A DNA stretch of 64,000 nt from Aliihoeflea sp023389195 (lineage in GTDB: Bacteria; Pseudomonadota; Alphaproteobacteria; Rhizobiales; Rhizobiaceae), in assembly GCA_023389195.1 (NCBI GenBank), contig JAEWET010000022.1:1-64000 (forward strand), in the 5' to 3' direction. The translations under genes were made by a program, and so were the position numbers. The notes under the pieces were generated by a model. That model searched no databases, was not told the origin of the DNA, and saw only the letters and a program-made list of their open reading frames with translations. Below are positions 27,989 to 35,916 of the stretch, piece by piece. Position 1 is the stretch's first letter. Every line of letters begins with the position of its first letter.

Positions 27989-28723
27989 ATGAGAACGAAG
28001 GCAATCGTAACGGGACACAGCCGCGGACTCGGCGAGGCGATCGCCGCGGCACTGCTCGACAAACATGTCGACGTGCTCGGCCTGTCGCGGCGCGCATCGA
28101 CGCATCTGGCTTCAAGCGACGGGGCGAAGCTGACGCAGGTCGCGCTCGACCTCGGCGATGTGGGCGCGCTCACCGACCGGTCGCTTTCCGACCGGATCGA
28201 GGCGTTCTGCGCCGGGGCAGACCGCGTTATCCTCGTCAACAATGCCGGCATGGTGAAGCCGATCGGCCCCATCGGAACCGGCGGGGCGGAGGCGATCGCA
28301 AAGGCCGTGACGCTGAACGTGACCGGCCCGCTGGTGCTGGCCGATCTCTTCCAGGCAGTCGCAGCGCCGGTTAAGGACCGGCGGCTGCTGCATATCTCGT
28401 CGGGCGCAGGGCGGCGCGGCATGGCGGGATGGAGCATCTATTGCGCGACCAAGGCCGCGCTCGACAACCATGCCCGCGCGATCAAGGAAGATGCGATCCC
28501 CGGCCTTCGCGTCGCCAGCCTCGCGCCCGGCGTCATCGACACCGACATGCAGGCCGACATTCGCGGCTCGAGCATCGAGCAGTTCCCGGCCATCGACCAG
28601 TTCAAGGCGATGAAGGCCGACGGCGTCCTCGCCTCGCCCGCCGAGGCGGGCGCGAAGATCGCAGCCTATCTGTTGTCGGATGCTTTCGGCGCCGACACCC
28701 TCACCGACCTGCGGACGCTTTGA
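27989..28723 (+). CDS. Short-chain dehydrogenase/reductase
   Basis: The 244-residue classical SDR has VTGHSRGLGEA at residues 7-17 for NAD(P) binding, NNAG in the middle, and the catalytic set Ser (HISSGAGRRG), Tyr and Lys (YCATKAA). The overall look is closest to sepiapterin reductase/YueD-like oxidoreductases; the substrate is unknown. The start is ATG 27989, with GGAGGA at 27979-27984, rather than an earlier in-frame ATG at 27905 lacking a site. It is divergent from the DUF2126 operon (138 bp) and its 3' end overlaps the O-antigen ligase-like gene by 23 bp on the opposite strand. Confidence 0.88.
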   Translation: MRTKAIVTGHSRGLGEAIAAALLDKHVDVLGLSRRASTHLASSDGAKLTQVALDLGDVGALTDRSLSDRIEAFCAGADRVILVNNAGMVKPIGPIGTGGAEAIAKAVTLNVTGPLVLADLFQAVAAPVKDRRLLHISSGAGRRGMAGWSIYCATKAALDNHARAIKEDAIPGLRVASLAPGVIDTDMQADIRGSSIEQFPAIDQFKAMKADGVLASPAEAGAKIAAYLLSDAFGADTLTDLRTL

Positions 28724-29933
28724 GCCTCACCTGCGCGCGCTGCCTGTTGCGCGCCGCAGCGGCGATCATGACGCCCAAATAGAGAAAGATGCCGCAGATC
28801 GTCGTCTCGTGCAGGAACGGGTTGTGGAGCGAACCGTAAGACAGAAGCGCTGCCAGGAAATAGAAGGCGTTGCGTTTCACGGCCGTGTGGCGCGCATGCC
28901 GGTAAACATAGCCGAGCCCTGCAACGAGCAGGCCGGACAGGATGAACAGCCCCGGCAAGCCGTGCAACAGCGCCTCGTCGAGGAACATGTTGTGCACATG
29001 CTTGAACTCTTGCAAGACGTCGTGCATCGCGGGCGCATTCAGGACGACGTCGGTCATCCGGTCCTCCCCGAAGCCCGCCAATGGCCGCTCCGCAATCGAG
29101 ACCGCGGCACCCTCCCATAGCGCAAGCCGAATATCGCCCGTCGCGCTGTCCCACTCGACGTCTTGTCCGGCATAGTGGAGCACGACGGGCGTAATGACCC
29201 GATCAATCAGATCGTGGACCGGCCCGGCGGCCAAGAGGCCCGCGCTTAAGACCACGCCGGCGAGCGCTCCGGCGATCTGCGATCCACGCGACTTCTTCCG
29301 CAGCCAGACGACATATTCGACGACAAGGACAAGCGGAACGATCACCAGCAATGCGCGGGTTTCGGAAAAGAAGATCGGAACCGCTCCGATCAGGGCGTAG
29401 ACGATCGAATTCGGTGCCCAGCGCGGCGCATTTTTGACAGGAAGGACCGCAGCAATCATGCAGATCGCAGCGACCATTGCGAATGGCGCGGGGTTGCCGC
29501 CAAGACCGACTCGGGATTCGCCGATCAGATGGAAGCTCATCGCGGCGAAGGTCGCGGCCACCACGCCCACCCGGCTGCCGACAACGAAGTACCGCAAGGG
29601 GTCCCGGACCAGGACAAGCCCGTTGGCGATGAAACCCAGGCTGCCAATCAGCAGAGAATAGGTCATCTGCTGGTTGCTCAGAACGGGATCGCCGTGGGCG
29701 ACAACAAGGACCAGCGACCACGCAAGATATGCGACGGCGAGGCCTGTGAACCAGGGGGCGAGCCCGCGCGCTCCGCGATGACCGACAGCAACCAGGTAGA
29801 TACCGACCACCGCGAAGAACACGGTGACGAAAGGCGTGACGCCATGACGAAGGGGCATCGCCGCACCGCCTAGCGCCGTCAGCCAGGCATCCCAGCGCCT
29901 GCGCTGCAGGAAATGTCGCGTGGTCCATTTCAT
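28701..29933 (-). CDS. O-antigen ligase/polymerase family membrane protein
   Basis: The 410-residue protein has about ten to twelve hydrophobic segments and a Wzy_C-type core (FSETRALLVIVPLVLVVEYV, then a large loop with GEDRMTD and HNMFLDEALLHGLPGL). The HN..LE/D and loop pattern fits WaaL-like ligases that attach O-antigen to lipid A-core, or Wzy-like polymerases. Sequence alone cannot separate the two. The start is ATG 29933, overlapping the GT25 stop as ATGA; the longer open frame to 30269 is a shadow of that gene. Located in the inner membrane. With GT25 it forms a small LPS-related operon. Confidence 0.82.
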   Translation of the reverse strand: MKWTTRHFLQRRRWDAWLTALGGAAMPLRHGVTPFVTVFFAVVGIYLVAVGHRGARGLAPWFTGLAVAYLAWSLVLVVAHGDPVLSNQQMTYSLLIGSLGFIANGLVLVRDPLRYFVVGSRVGVVAATFAAMSFHLIGESRVGLGGNPAPFAMVAAICMIAAVLPVKNAPRWAPNSIVYALIGAVPIFFSETRALLVIVPLVLVVEYVVWLRKKSRGSQIAGALAGVVLSAGLLAAGPVHDLIDRVITPVVLHYAGQDVEWDSATGDIRLALWEGAAVSIAERPLAGFGEDRMTDVVLNAPAMHDVLQEFKHVHNMFLDEALLHGLPGLFILSGLLVAGLGYVYRHARHTAVKRNAFYFLAALLSYGSLHNPFLHETTICGIFLYLGVMIAAAARNRQRAQVRLKASAGR

Positions 29934-30688
29934 CGCGACGATCCCGTCGCAGCCCCGCGCAAGGCGAACGCCATACGGCGAACGTACTCCGTGGCGCGAA
30001 AGGCCAGGGTGCCTCCGCGACGATAGAACGGATCCTTGATCAAGCCGCCCTGCCCCACAATGGTGCTGGTTTCTTCCGGCTGCAGACCGATGGCCCTCCG
30101 ATCGGTCGTGTAAAACCGGATCGCGCCCTTCCACCCACGCTCCAGTGCGACGTCGTAAGGCAGCATCATCGGCATGAGATTGTCGCGAAGCCGCCTCGCG
30201 CCTTCGCGCGTCACGGCGTAGGACGCCGAACTGCCAGACGGCCCATGCAGGCAACGCCCGATCGCCCATCCGTCCTTAAGGTAGCGGTGGGGGCAGAAGC
30301 CGCGATATCGGAAATTGAACAGCTTGACGACATCCCAGCCGGACGTGGCTGCTAAAGCGGTTATCAGCGGCAATGTATCGTCGGTGAAGGCGATGTCGTC
30401 TTCGCAAATGAGGCCGATCTCGCATCCATCGGCCAGGAACGCGTCTAGCGCCTTGATATGACTGAGATAGCAGCCCACTTCCCCCGGCACCAGATTGCGG
30501 CCATTCACGCGCTTGAATCGCTCAACATCGACGCCTGGATGTTGTTCGGCGGATATCTCGCGGCCCTCGACGGCCACTACCCGATTAAAAGATATCCCGT
30601 GCACATCCGCACTCGCCTTCACAGCGGCGAGGCGATCGGGCGAGCGATCGAGGTTGATCACATAGACCTGGAAGGCGTTAGCGGACAT
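29930..30688 (-). CDS. Family 25 glycosyltransferase (LPS biosynthesis type)
   Basis: The 252-residue GT25 protein contains QVYVINLDRSPDRLAAV at the start, GEVGCYLSHIKAL, the acidic ICEDDIAF motif that takes the place of DxD, and GPSGSSASYAVTREGARRL. Members transfer galactose or glucose to lipooligosaccharide cores. The start is ATG 30688, where homology begins; an in-frame start at 30766 adds 26 residues with no family match. Translation is coupled to the ligase gene by ATGA overlap. Confidence 0.88.
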   Translation of the reverse strand: MSANAFQVYVINLDRSPDRLAAVKASADVHGISFNRVVAVEGREISAEQHPGVDVERFKRVNGRNLVPGEVGCYLSHIKALDAFLADGCEIGLICEDDIAFTDDTLPLITALAATSGWDVVKLFNFRYRGFCPHRYLKDGWAIGRCLHGPSGSSASYAVTREGARRLRDNLMPMMLPYDVALERGWKGAIRFYTTDRRAIGLQPEETSTIVGQGGLIKDPFYRRGGTLAFRATEYVRRMAFALRGAATGSSR

Positions 30689-30778
30689 CGAACCTGCGAC
30701 ATTCGGTATTCGGCAATACCGATGCGCACAAAATTCGCGGCGACCGGCAGCGTGCCCTAGCCCCAATATCCCCGAACG

Positions 30779-31348
30779 TCAAACAGTCGTCGGTCGCGCA
30801 GCGCCTTCCAGTTCGCGCTCCAGCCTGTCGAGCACGCGCTGAATTTCGTCGGGGCGGATGCAGTCGCTTTCCATCAGACGGAGCGACCAGAACCCCTCGA
30901 TCGCCAGAAACGCGATCGTCGACAATTCGAAATCCGCCGAGCGCTCGCGCAGACGTTCCATCACCTGCTTTTGATAGCGGCGCACCGGATCGATGAATTC
31001 GGGGTTCTCCGCTATCGCCGCCAGCACGCCGGATGCCGGCTCCGGCCGATCGATCATCTCCTGGCGACAGTAGCGCAGATAGGCCAGTGCCATGGCGTTG
31101 CGGCCTTTCGGGCCGGCTTCGACGCTCTGCGCAAGCGCCGCTTCGGCGCGTTCGATATGCATCTCGACCAGCGCTTCCAGCAATTTGGCCTTGGTCGGGA
31201 AATTGTAGAGCAGGCCGCCTTTCGACAGGCCTGCCCTTGCGGCAACGGCGTCGAGCGATATGTTGCCGGGACCTTGTTCGCGCGCCAGGGCCTCCGCCGC
31301 CTCGAGGATGCGCTGTCGGGAACTGGGTCGGCCAACTGGAAGCTTCAA
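30779..31348 (-). CDS. TetR/AcrR family repressor of the adjacent RND efflux genes
   Basis: The 189-residue protein has an N-terminal helix-turn-helix, ISLDAVAARAGLSKGGLLYNFPTKAKLLEAL (30-60), and a helical ligand-binding C-terminal half resembling TetR_C groups. It lies divergent from an RND efflux pair with a 16-bp palindrome between them, the classic layout of a local efflux repressor such as AcrR. It starts at TTG 31348, since no ATG occurs at a sensible position, and its ribosome site is weak. The inducing compound cannot be told from sequence. Confidence 0.9.
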   Translation of the reverse strand: MKLPVGRPSSRQRILEAAEALAREQGPGNISLDAVAARAGLSKGGLLYNFPTKAKLLEALVEMHIERAEAALAQSVEAGPKGRNAMALAYLRYCRQEMIDRPEPASGVLAAIAENPEFIDPVRRYQKQVMERLRERSADFELSTIAFLAIEGFWSLRLMESDCIRPDEIQRVLDRLERELEGAARPTTV

Positions 31349-31382
31349 TTCGTCACGCGCTGCCTTTGCAGATTAGCAAATG

Positions 31383-31412
31383 TTGACAATACCGTCCGGA
31401 CGGTACAGTAAT
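31383..31412 (+). promoter_or_regulatory. Efflux operon promoter with perfect palindromic TetR operator
   Basis: TACCGTCCGGACGGTA (31390-31405) is a perfect 16-bp palindrome. It is flanked by a consensus -35, TTGACA (31383-31388), and an AGTAAT -10-like hexamer (31407-31412), 18 bp apart. A repressor bound there would block RNA polymerase at the + strand promoter of the membrane fusion gene, and probably also the divergent TetR gene. The palindrome and -35 are seen directly; binding by the neighbouring TetR is inferred from position. Confidence 0.8.
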
Positions 31413-31486
31413 GCGCCGCACAATTGCAAGTCCTCCACGCATCATAGCGCATTTGAGCGCCATCCAGCTTCGTCACGGGCCCACCG

Positions 31487-32638
31487 ATGATCAAACGTTT
31501 TCTCATTGCCATCGTCTTCGTCGCAATCGTCGTCGGCGGCATCGTCGGCTTCAACATGTTCCGCGATCAGGCGATCCAGGATTTCTTCGCTAACCGGCAG
31601 GCGCCCGCCTTCCCGGTCGATTCGGTCGTTGCCGAGCCAGCCGACTGGCAACCCGGCATCGAGGCGATCGGAACGGTCTATGCGGCGCGCGGCATCGATC
31701 TCGCAGTCGAAGCGACCGGCGTCGTCCGCGAGATCAACTTCCGTGCCAATGACGAGGTCGACGAGGCCATGCTGCTGGTCCAGATCGACGACACGATCGA
31801 GCGTGCGGAGATCGCCGCCGCCCAGACGCAGGTCGATGTGAGCACGCAGGCACTCACGCGCGCGCAGACCCTTTCGGATCGCGGGGTCAGCTCCGCCTCG
31901 ACCGTGCAGGAGGCCGAGGCTGCCGCCGCGTCCGCCCGCGCCCAGATCGAGCGGCTGCAAGCGGTGCTCAGCCAGAAGGCGCTCGAAGCGCCGTTCTCCG
32001 GCACGATCGGCCTGCCGCGCGTCGAGGTGGGACAATACATCGCCGCCGGCACGACGGTCGCCACCTTGCAGGCGCTGGATACGCTGCGGGTCGACTTCAC
32101 CGTTCCCGAGCAGCAGCTTGGACGCCTCTCGATCGGCCAGACCGTCAACATCGCGACGGAAGCCGGCGGCGCCGTCTCGTCCGGCACCATTACGGGCATC
32201 GAACCGCGCATCGACCCGCAGACGCGGCTCGTCAGCGTGCGCGCCGAGGTCGATAACCAGGAAGGTGCGCTCAATCCCGGCCAGTTCGTGCGGGTTCGCG
32301 TGGAGATGCCGGTCGAAAGCGACGTCATCGCCCTGCCGCAAACCGCCGTGACGACCAGCCTCTACGGCGATTTCGTCTATGTCGTGAGTGCGCCGGAAGA
32401 GGCGCAGGAGCCCGCGGAAGGCGAGGCCGAGCGCTTCGTCGCCCGCCAGGTCTTCGTCCAGACCGGACGACGCAACGGACAGCTCGTCGAGGTGACCGAT
32501 GGCGTCAGTGCGGGCGACCGTGTCGTCGTCGCCGGCCAGAACCGCCTGTCGAACGGCGCGCCGGTGACGCTCAGCCCATCCGCCGACGCCCCGGATGGCG
32601 CAGACGCTTCCGTCGAAGCTGCGGAGAGCGACCAGTGA
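31487..32638 (+). CDS. RND efflux periplasmic adaptor subunit
   Basis: The 383-residue HlyD/AcrA-family membrane fusion protein links the inner membrane pump to an outer membrane channel. An N-terminal hydrophobic anchor (about 4-22) is followed by lipoyl and coiled-coil parts (VEATGVVREINFRANDEVDE, then a helical hairpin 95-150, then APFSGTIGLPRVEVGQYI), a beta-barrel (VDFTVPEQQLGRLSIGQ) and a membrane-proximal domain. There is no lipobox. The gene overlaps the permease as GTGA. No outer membrane factor gene follows, so a TolC-like channel must be encoded elsewhere. Confidence 0.92.
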   Translation: MIKRFLIAIVFVAIVVGGIVGFNMFRDQAIQDFFANRQAPAFPVDSVVAEPADWQPGIEAIGTVYAARGIDLAVEATGVVREINFRANDEVDEAMLLVQIDDTIERAEIAAAQTQVDVSTQALTRAQTLSDRGVSSASTVQEAEAAAASARAQIERLQAVLSQKALEAPFSGTIGLPRVEVGQYIAAGTTVATLQALDTLRVDFTVPEQQLGRLSIGQTVNIATEAGGAVSSGTITGIEPRIDPQTRLVSVRAEVDNQEGALNPGQFVRVRVEMPVESDVIALPQTAVTTSLYGDFVYVVSAPEEAQEPAEGEAERFVARQVFVQTGRRNGQLVEVTDGVSAGDRVVVAGQNRLSNGAPVTLSPSADAPDGADASVEAAESDQ

Positions 32639-35600
32639 ACATTTCCGAACTCTTCACGCGCCGCCCGGTCCTTTCGACAGTCCTCGGCGCACTCATCCTG
32701 CTCCTGGGTTTCCAGGGCCTCTTCAACCTCTCGATCCGGGAATATCCCGAGGTCGAAGAGACGGTCATCACCATCAACACCGTCTATCCGGGCGCGAGCG
32801 CGGAGCTCATCCAGGGCTTCGTAACGGCGCCGATCGCCTCGGCGGTCTCGACGACAGAGGACATCGACTACGTCACTTCGGCCAGCCGCCCCTCGTCGAG
32901 CACGGTGACGGTCCAGATGCAGCTCGGCGCCGATCCCGACGTGGCGCTGACCGAGGTCATGTCCAAGGTCCAGCAGGTGCGCGGGCAGTTGCCGTCGGAC
33001 TCGGAAGACCCGGTCATCGTCAAGGGAACGGGCCAGCAATTCGCCATCATGTATCTCGCCTTCCAGAACGAGAACATGACGGCCGAGCAGCTCACCGAGT
33101 ATCTGGAGCGCGTCATCCGGCCGCGCATGTCGACCATCGAGGGCGTCGCCGAGGTGCAGATCCTCGGTGCGGCGAACTATGCGATGCGCGTGTGGATCGA
33201 CCCGATCCGGCTCGCCAGCCGCGGCGTGACGGCATCGGAAGTCCTGCAGGCCATCAACGCCTCCAACTTCCTGTCGGCCCCCGGCCAGACGCGCAACGAA
33301 TATGTCGCCTACTCGATCACGCTCGAATCGACGCTGCAGACGCCGGAGGCCTTCGGCGCCCTGCCCCTGCGCTCGGACGGCGATGAGGTCGTGCGGCTGC
33401 GCGACGTCGCAAATGTGGAGCTTGCCGCCGAGAACACCGACACGGTCGTCAACTTCAACGGCAATCCGGGCACGTTCATCGGCATCTTCCCGACGCCGTC
33501 GGCCAACCCGCTCGACACCGCAGATGCCGTCAACGCGGAACTGCCGGCGATCCAGGCGACGCTGCCGGACGGGATGAACGTCTCGCTCGTCTACAACGCG
33601 ACCGACACGATCCGGGCTTCCATCGACGAGGTGTTCGTCACCATCGCGGAAGCGGTCGCGATCGTGGTCGTGGTCATCCTTCTGTTCCTGGGCTCGTTCC
33701 GCTCCGTGCTCATGCCGGTGGCGACGATCCCGCTGTCGCTGATCGGCGTTTGCTTCTTCCTCCTGATGATGGGCTATTCCATCAATCTGCTTTCGCTTCT
33801 GGCCATGGTGCTCGCCATCGGTCTCGTGGTCGATGACGCGATCATCGTGGTGGAAAACATCCACCGGCATATCGAGGAAGGTCTTTCCCCGATGGCGGCG
33901 TCCATCAAGGGCATGCAGGAAATCTCGCTCGCCATCGTGGCCATGACGCTGACGCTCGTCGCCGTCTTCATGCCGCTCGGCTTTACCGGCGGCCTGACCG
34001 GGGCGCTCTTCCGCGAGTTCGCCTTCACGCTTGCCGGCGCGGTCGTCATTTCGGGCATCGTCGCTTTGACCATCACGCCGATGATGTCGGCGCGGCTATT
34101 GAAGTCGGGCGGACACAGCCGCTTCCAGATGTTCGTCGACCGCACTTTCGACCGCCTGTCGAACTGGTATGGCCGCATGGTTTCCGGCTCGCTGAACTAT
34201 CGCCCGGTGACGCTCTTCATCTCGGCTGCGCTTGTGGCCGTGACCGCCTTCATGTTCTTCAACACGTCCAGCGAACTCGCGCCCGAAGAGGATTCGGGAG
34301 CGCTTTTCTCGCTCGTCACCGCACCGCGCTATGCGACGACGCCCTATACCTCCGGCTATGCGGGACAGATCGAGGCCGCGACCACCGACCTCGAGGAAGT
34401 GCGCTCGCGCTTTTCCATCGTCGGGCTCGGCGGCCAGACCAATTCGGGCTTCGTGGTCTGGGCTCTGAAGGATTGGGCCGAACGCGACCGGAGCCAGGCC
34501 GAAATCCAGCAGGATATCCAGGCCAGGATCGGCACGGTCGACGGCGTCGAGGCGCTCGTCTTCGCGCCGCCCTCGCTGCCGGGTGCCGGCGGCGGCCTGC
34601 CGATCTCGCTCATCGTCCAGTCGACCGGCGATCCGAGCCAGGTCTACGAAGTGGCCGACCAGATCCGCCGCGAGGCGGAGGCGACCGGCCAGTTCATCGT
34701 CGTCCAGAACTCGCTCGCCTTCGACGCGCCGCAGGTGACGATCACCATCGACCGCGAACGCGCCGCCGCGCTCAACGTGCCCGTCAGCGATGTCGGCACG
34801 ACGCTCGGCGCGCTGGTCGGCGGCGGAGCCGTGGCGCAGTTCGACCGCGAGTCGAACAGCTACGACGTCATTACCCAGGTGCCGCAGGAATATCGCGACA
34901 ACCCGGAAAGACTGGGCGAGTTCTTCATCCGCGCGACAACCGGGGAGATGATCCCGCTTTCCTCGGTCGTGACCATTTCGACCAATGCCGCACCGGCCGC
35001 GATCGAACAGTTCAACCAGTTGAACTCGGCGACCATCTCCGCACTGCCGCTGCCGGGCATCACGACGGGTGCCGGTCTGCAGACCATCACCGAGATCGCG
35101 CAGGCGGCGCTGCCGGATTCGTTCTTCATCGAATATTCCGGCCAGTCGCGGCTCGAGGTGCAGCAGGGCAACACGATCCTTATCGCGTTCTCGCTGGCGA
35201 TCGTGGTGATCTACCTCCTGCTCGCCGCGCAGTTCGAGAGCTTCCGCGATCCGTTCATCATCCTGATGTCGGTGCCATTGTCGATATTCGGCGCGATCCT
35301 GCCGCTCAATCTGGGGCTGGGGACGCTGAACATCTACACGCAGGTGGGCCTCATCACGCTGATCGGCATCATTACCAAGCACGGCATCCTCCTGGTGGAG
35401 TTCGCCAACCAGAAGCGCGACGAGGGCATGTCGATCCGCGAGGCGATCGTCTATTCGGCGACGGTGCGCCTGCGCCCGATCCTGATGACGACCGCCGCGC
35501 TGGCGCTCGCCGTCATTCCGCTGATGATCGCGGCCGGCGCGGGCGCAGCGGCCCGCCAGGCGATGGGTCTCGTGATCTTCTCGGGCCTATTGATCGGCAC

Positions 35601-35712
35601 GTTCTTCACGCTGTTCGTGGTGCCGATGTTCTATACGCTCATCACCTCGAAGGAGCGTTCCGAGGCGACGCGCAAGCCTGTCGCGAACACGTCGCCGCAG
35701 CCGGCGGAATAG
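32635..35712 (+). CDS. RND multidrug efflux permease (HAE1 family)
   Basis: The 1025-residue proton-driven pump of the AcrB/MexF type exports hydrophobic or amphiphilic compounds. It has twelve TM segments in two repeats with large periplasmic loops. GLVVDDAIIVVENI in TM4 holds the proton-relay Asp pair. FTRRPVLSTVLGALI begins TM1. The GTG start 32635 overlaps the adaptor stop. The sequence is closest in feel to MdtB/MdtC- or MexF-like pumps, but the substrate is not predictable. Expression is likely controlled by the palindromic operator at 31390-31405. Confidence 0.94.
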   Translation: MNISELFTRRPVLSTVLGALILLLGFQGLFNLSIREYPEVEETVITINTVYPGASAELIQGFVTAPIASAVSTTEDIDYVTSASRPSSSTVTVQMQLGADPDVALTEVMSKVQQVRGQLPSDSEDPVIVKGTGQQFAIMYLAFQNENMTAEQLTEYLERVIRPRMSTIEGVAEVQILGAANYAMRVWIDPIRLASRGVTASEVLQAINASNFLSAPGQTRNEYVAYSITLESTLQTPEAFGALPLRSDGDEVVRLRDVANVELAAENTDTVVNFNGNPGTFIGIFPTPSANPLDTADAVNAELPAIQATLPDGMNVSLVYNATDTIRASIDEVFVTIAEAVAIVVVVILLFLGSFRSVLMPVATIPLSLIGVCFFLLMMGYSINLLSLLAMVLAIGLVVDDAIIVVENIHRHIEEGLSPMAASIKGMQEISLAIVAMTLTLVAVFMPLGFTGGLTGALFREFAFTLAGAVVISGIVALTITPMMSARLLKSGGHSRFQMFVDRTFDRLSNWYGRMVSGSLNYRPVTLFISAALVAVTAFMFFNTSSELAPEEDSGALFSLVTAPRYATTPYTSGYAGQIEAATTDLEEVRSRFSIVGLGGQTNSGFVVWALKDWAERDRSQAEIQQDIQARIGTVDGVEALVFAPPSLPGAGGGLPISLIVQSTGDPSQVYEVADQIRREAEATGQFIVVQNSLAFDAPQVTITIDRERAAALNVPVSDVGTTLGALVGGGAVAQFDRESNSYDVITQVPQEYRDNPERLGEFFIRATTGEMIPLSSVVTISTNAAPAAIEQFNQLNSATISALPLPGITTGAGLQTITEIAQAALPDSFFIEYSGQSRLEVQQGNTILIAFSLAIVVIYLLLAAQFESFRDPFIILMSVPLSIFGAILPLNLGLGTLNIYTQVGLITLIGIITKHGILLVEFANQKRDEGMSIREAIVYSATVRLRPILMTTAALALAVIPLMIAAGAGAAARQAMGLVIFSGLLIGTFFTLFVVPMFYTLITSKERSEATRKPVANTSPQPAE

Positions 35713-35741
35713 CAACTCCGGCTTCCGGCATCCAAATGAAG

Positions 35742-35767
35742 GGGCGGCTCGCGATCGCGGGCCGCCC
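35742..35767 (+). terminator. Possible terminator after the RND permease
   Basis: A 7-bp stem, GGGCGGC (35742-35748) with GCCGCCC (35761-35767), separated by 12 bases, lies 30 bp past the permease stop. The following bases are TTGG rather than a long T run, so it is at best a weak intrinsic terminator. Confidence 0.4.
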
Positions 35768-35871
35768 TTGGCACTTTAGGCCCACGGTCTTATGTCGCGG
35801 CGATACGAATTGTGTAGCGGCCTCCCCCTTACCTTCGTGAAACCAATCGCGTTTGAATCGGTTTAGCGTCA

Positions 35872-35889
35872 GCCCGACATGCGTCGGGC
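35872..35889 (+). promoter_or_regulatory. Hairpin in the leader of the cyclic glucan synthase gene
   Basis: GCCCGAC (35872-35878) and GTCGGGC (35883-35889) form a perfect 7-bp stem with a 4-base loop, ending 27 bases before the TTG start. No T run follows. It could be an mRNA leader structure or a protein-binding palindrome. Function unknown. Confidence 0.4.
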
Positions 35890-35916
35890 GTTCGACAGCG
35901 CTTAGACGGATTCTTT

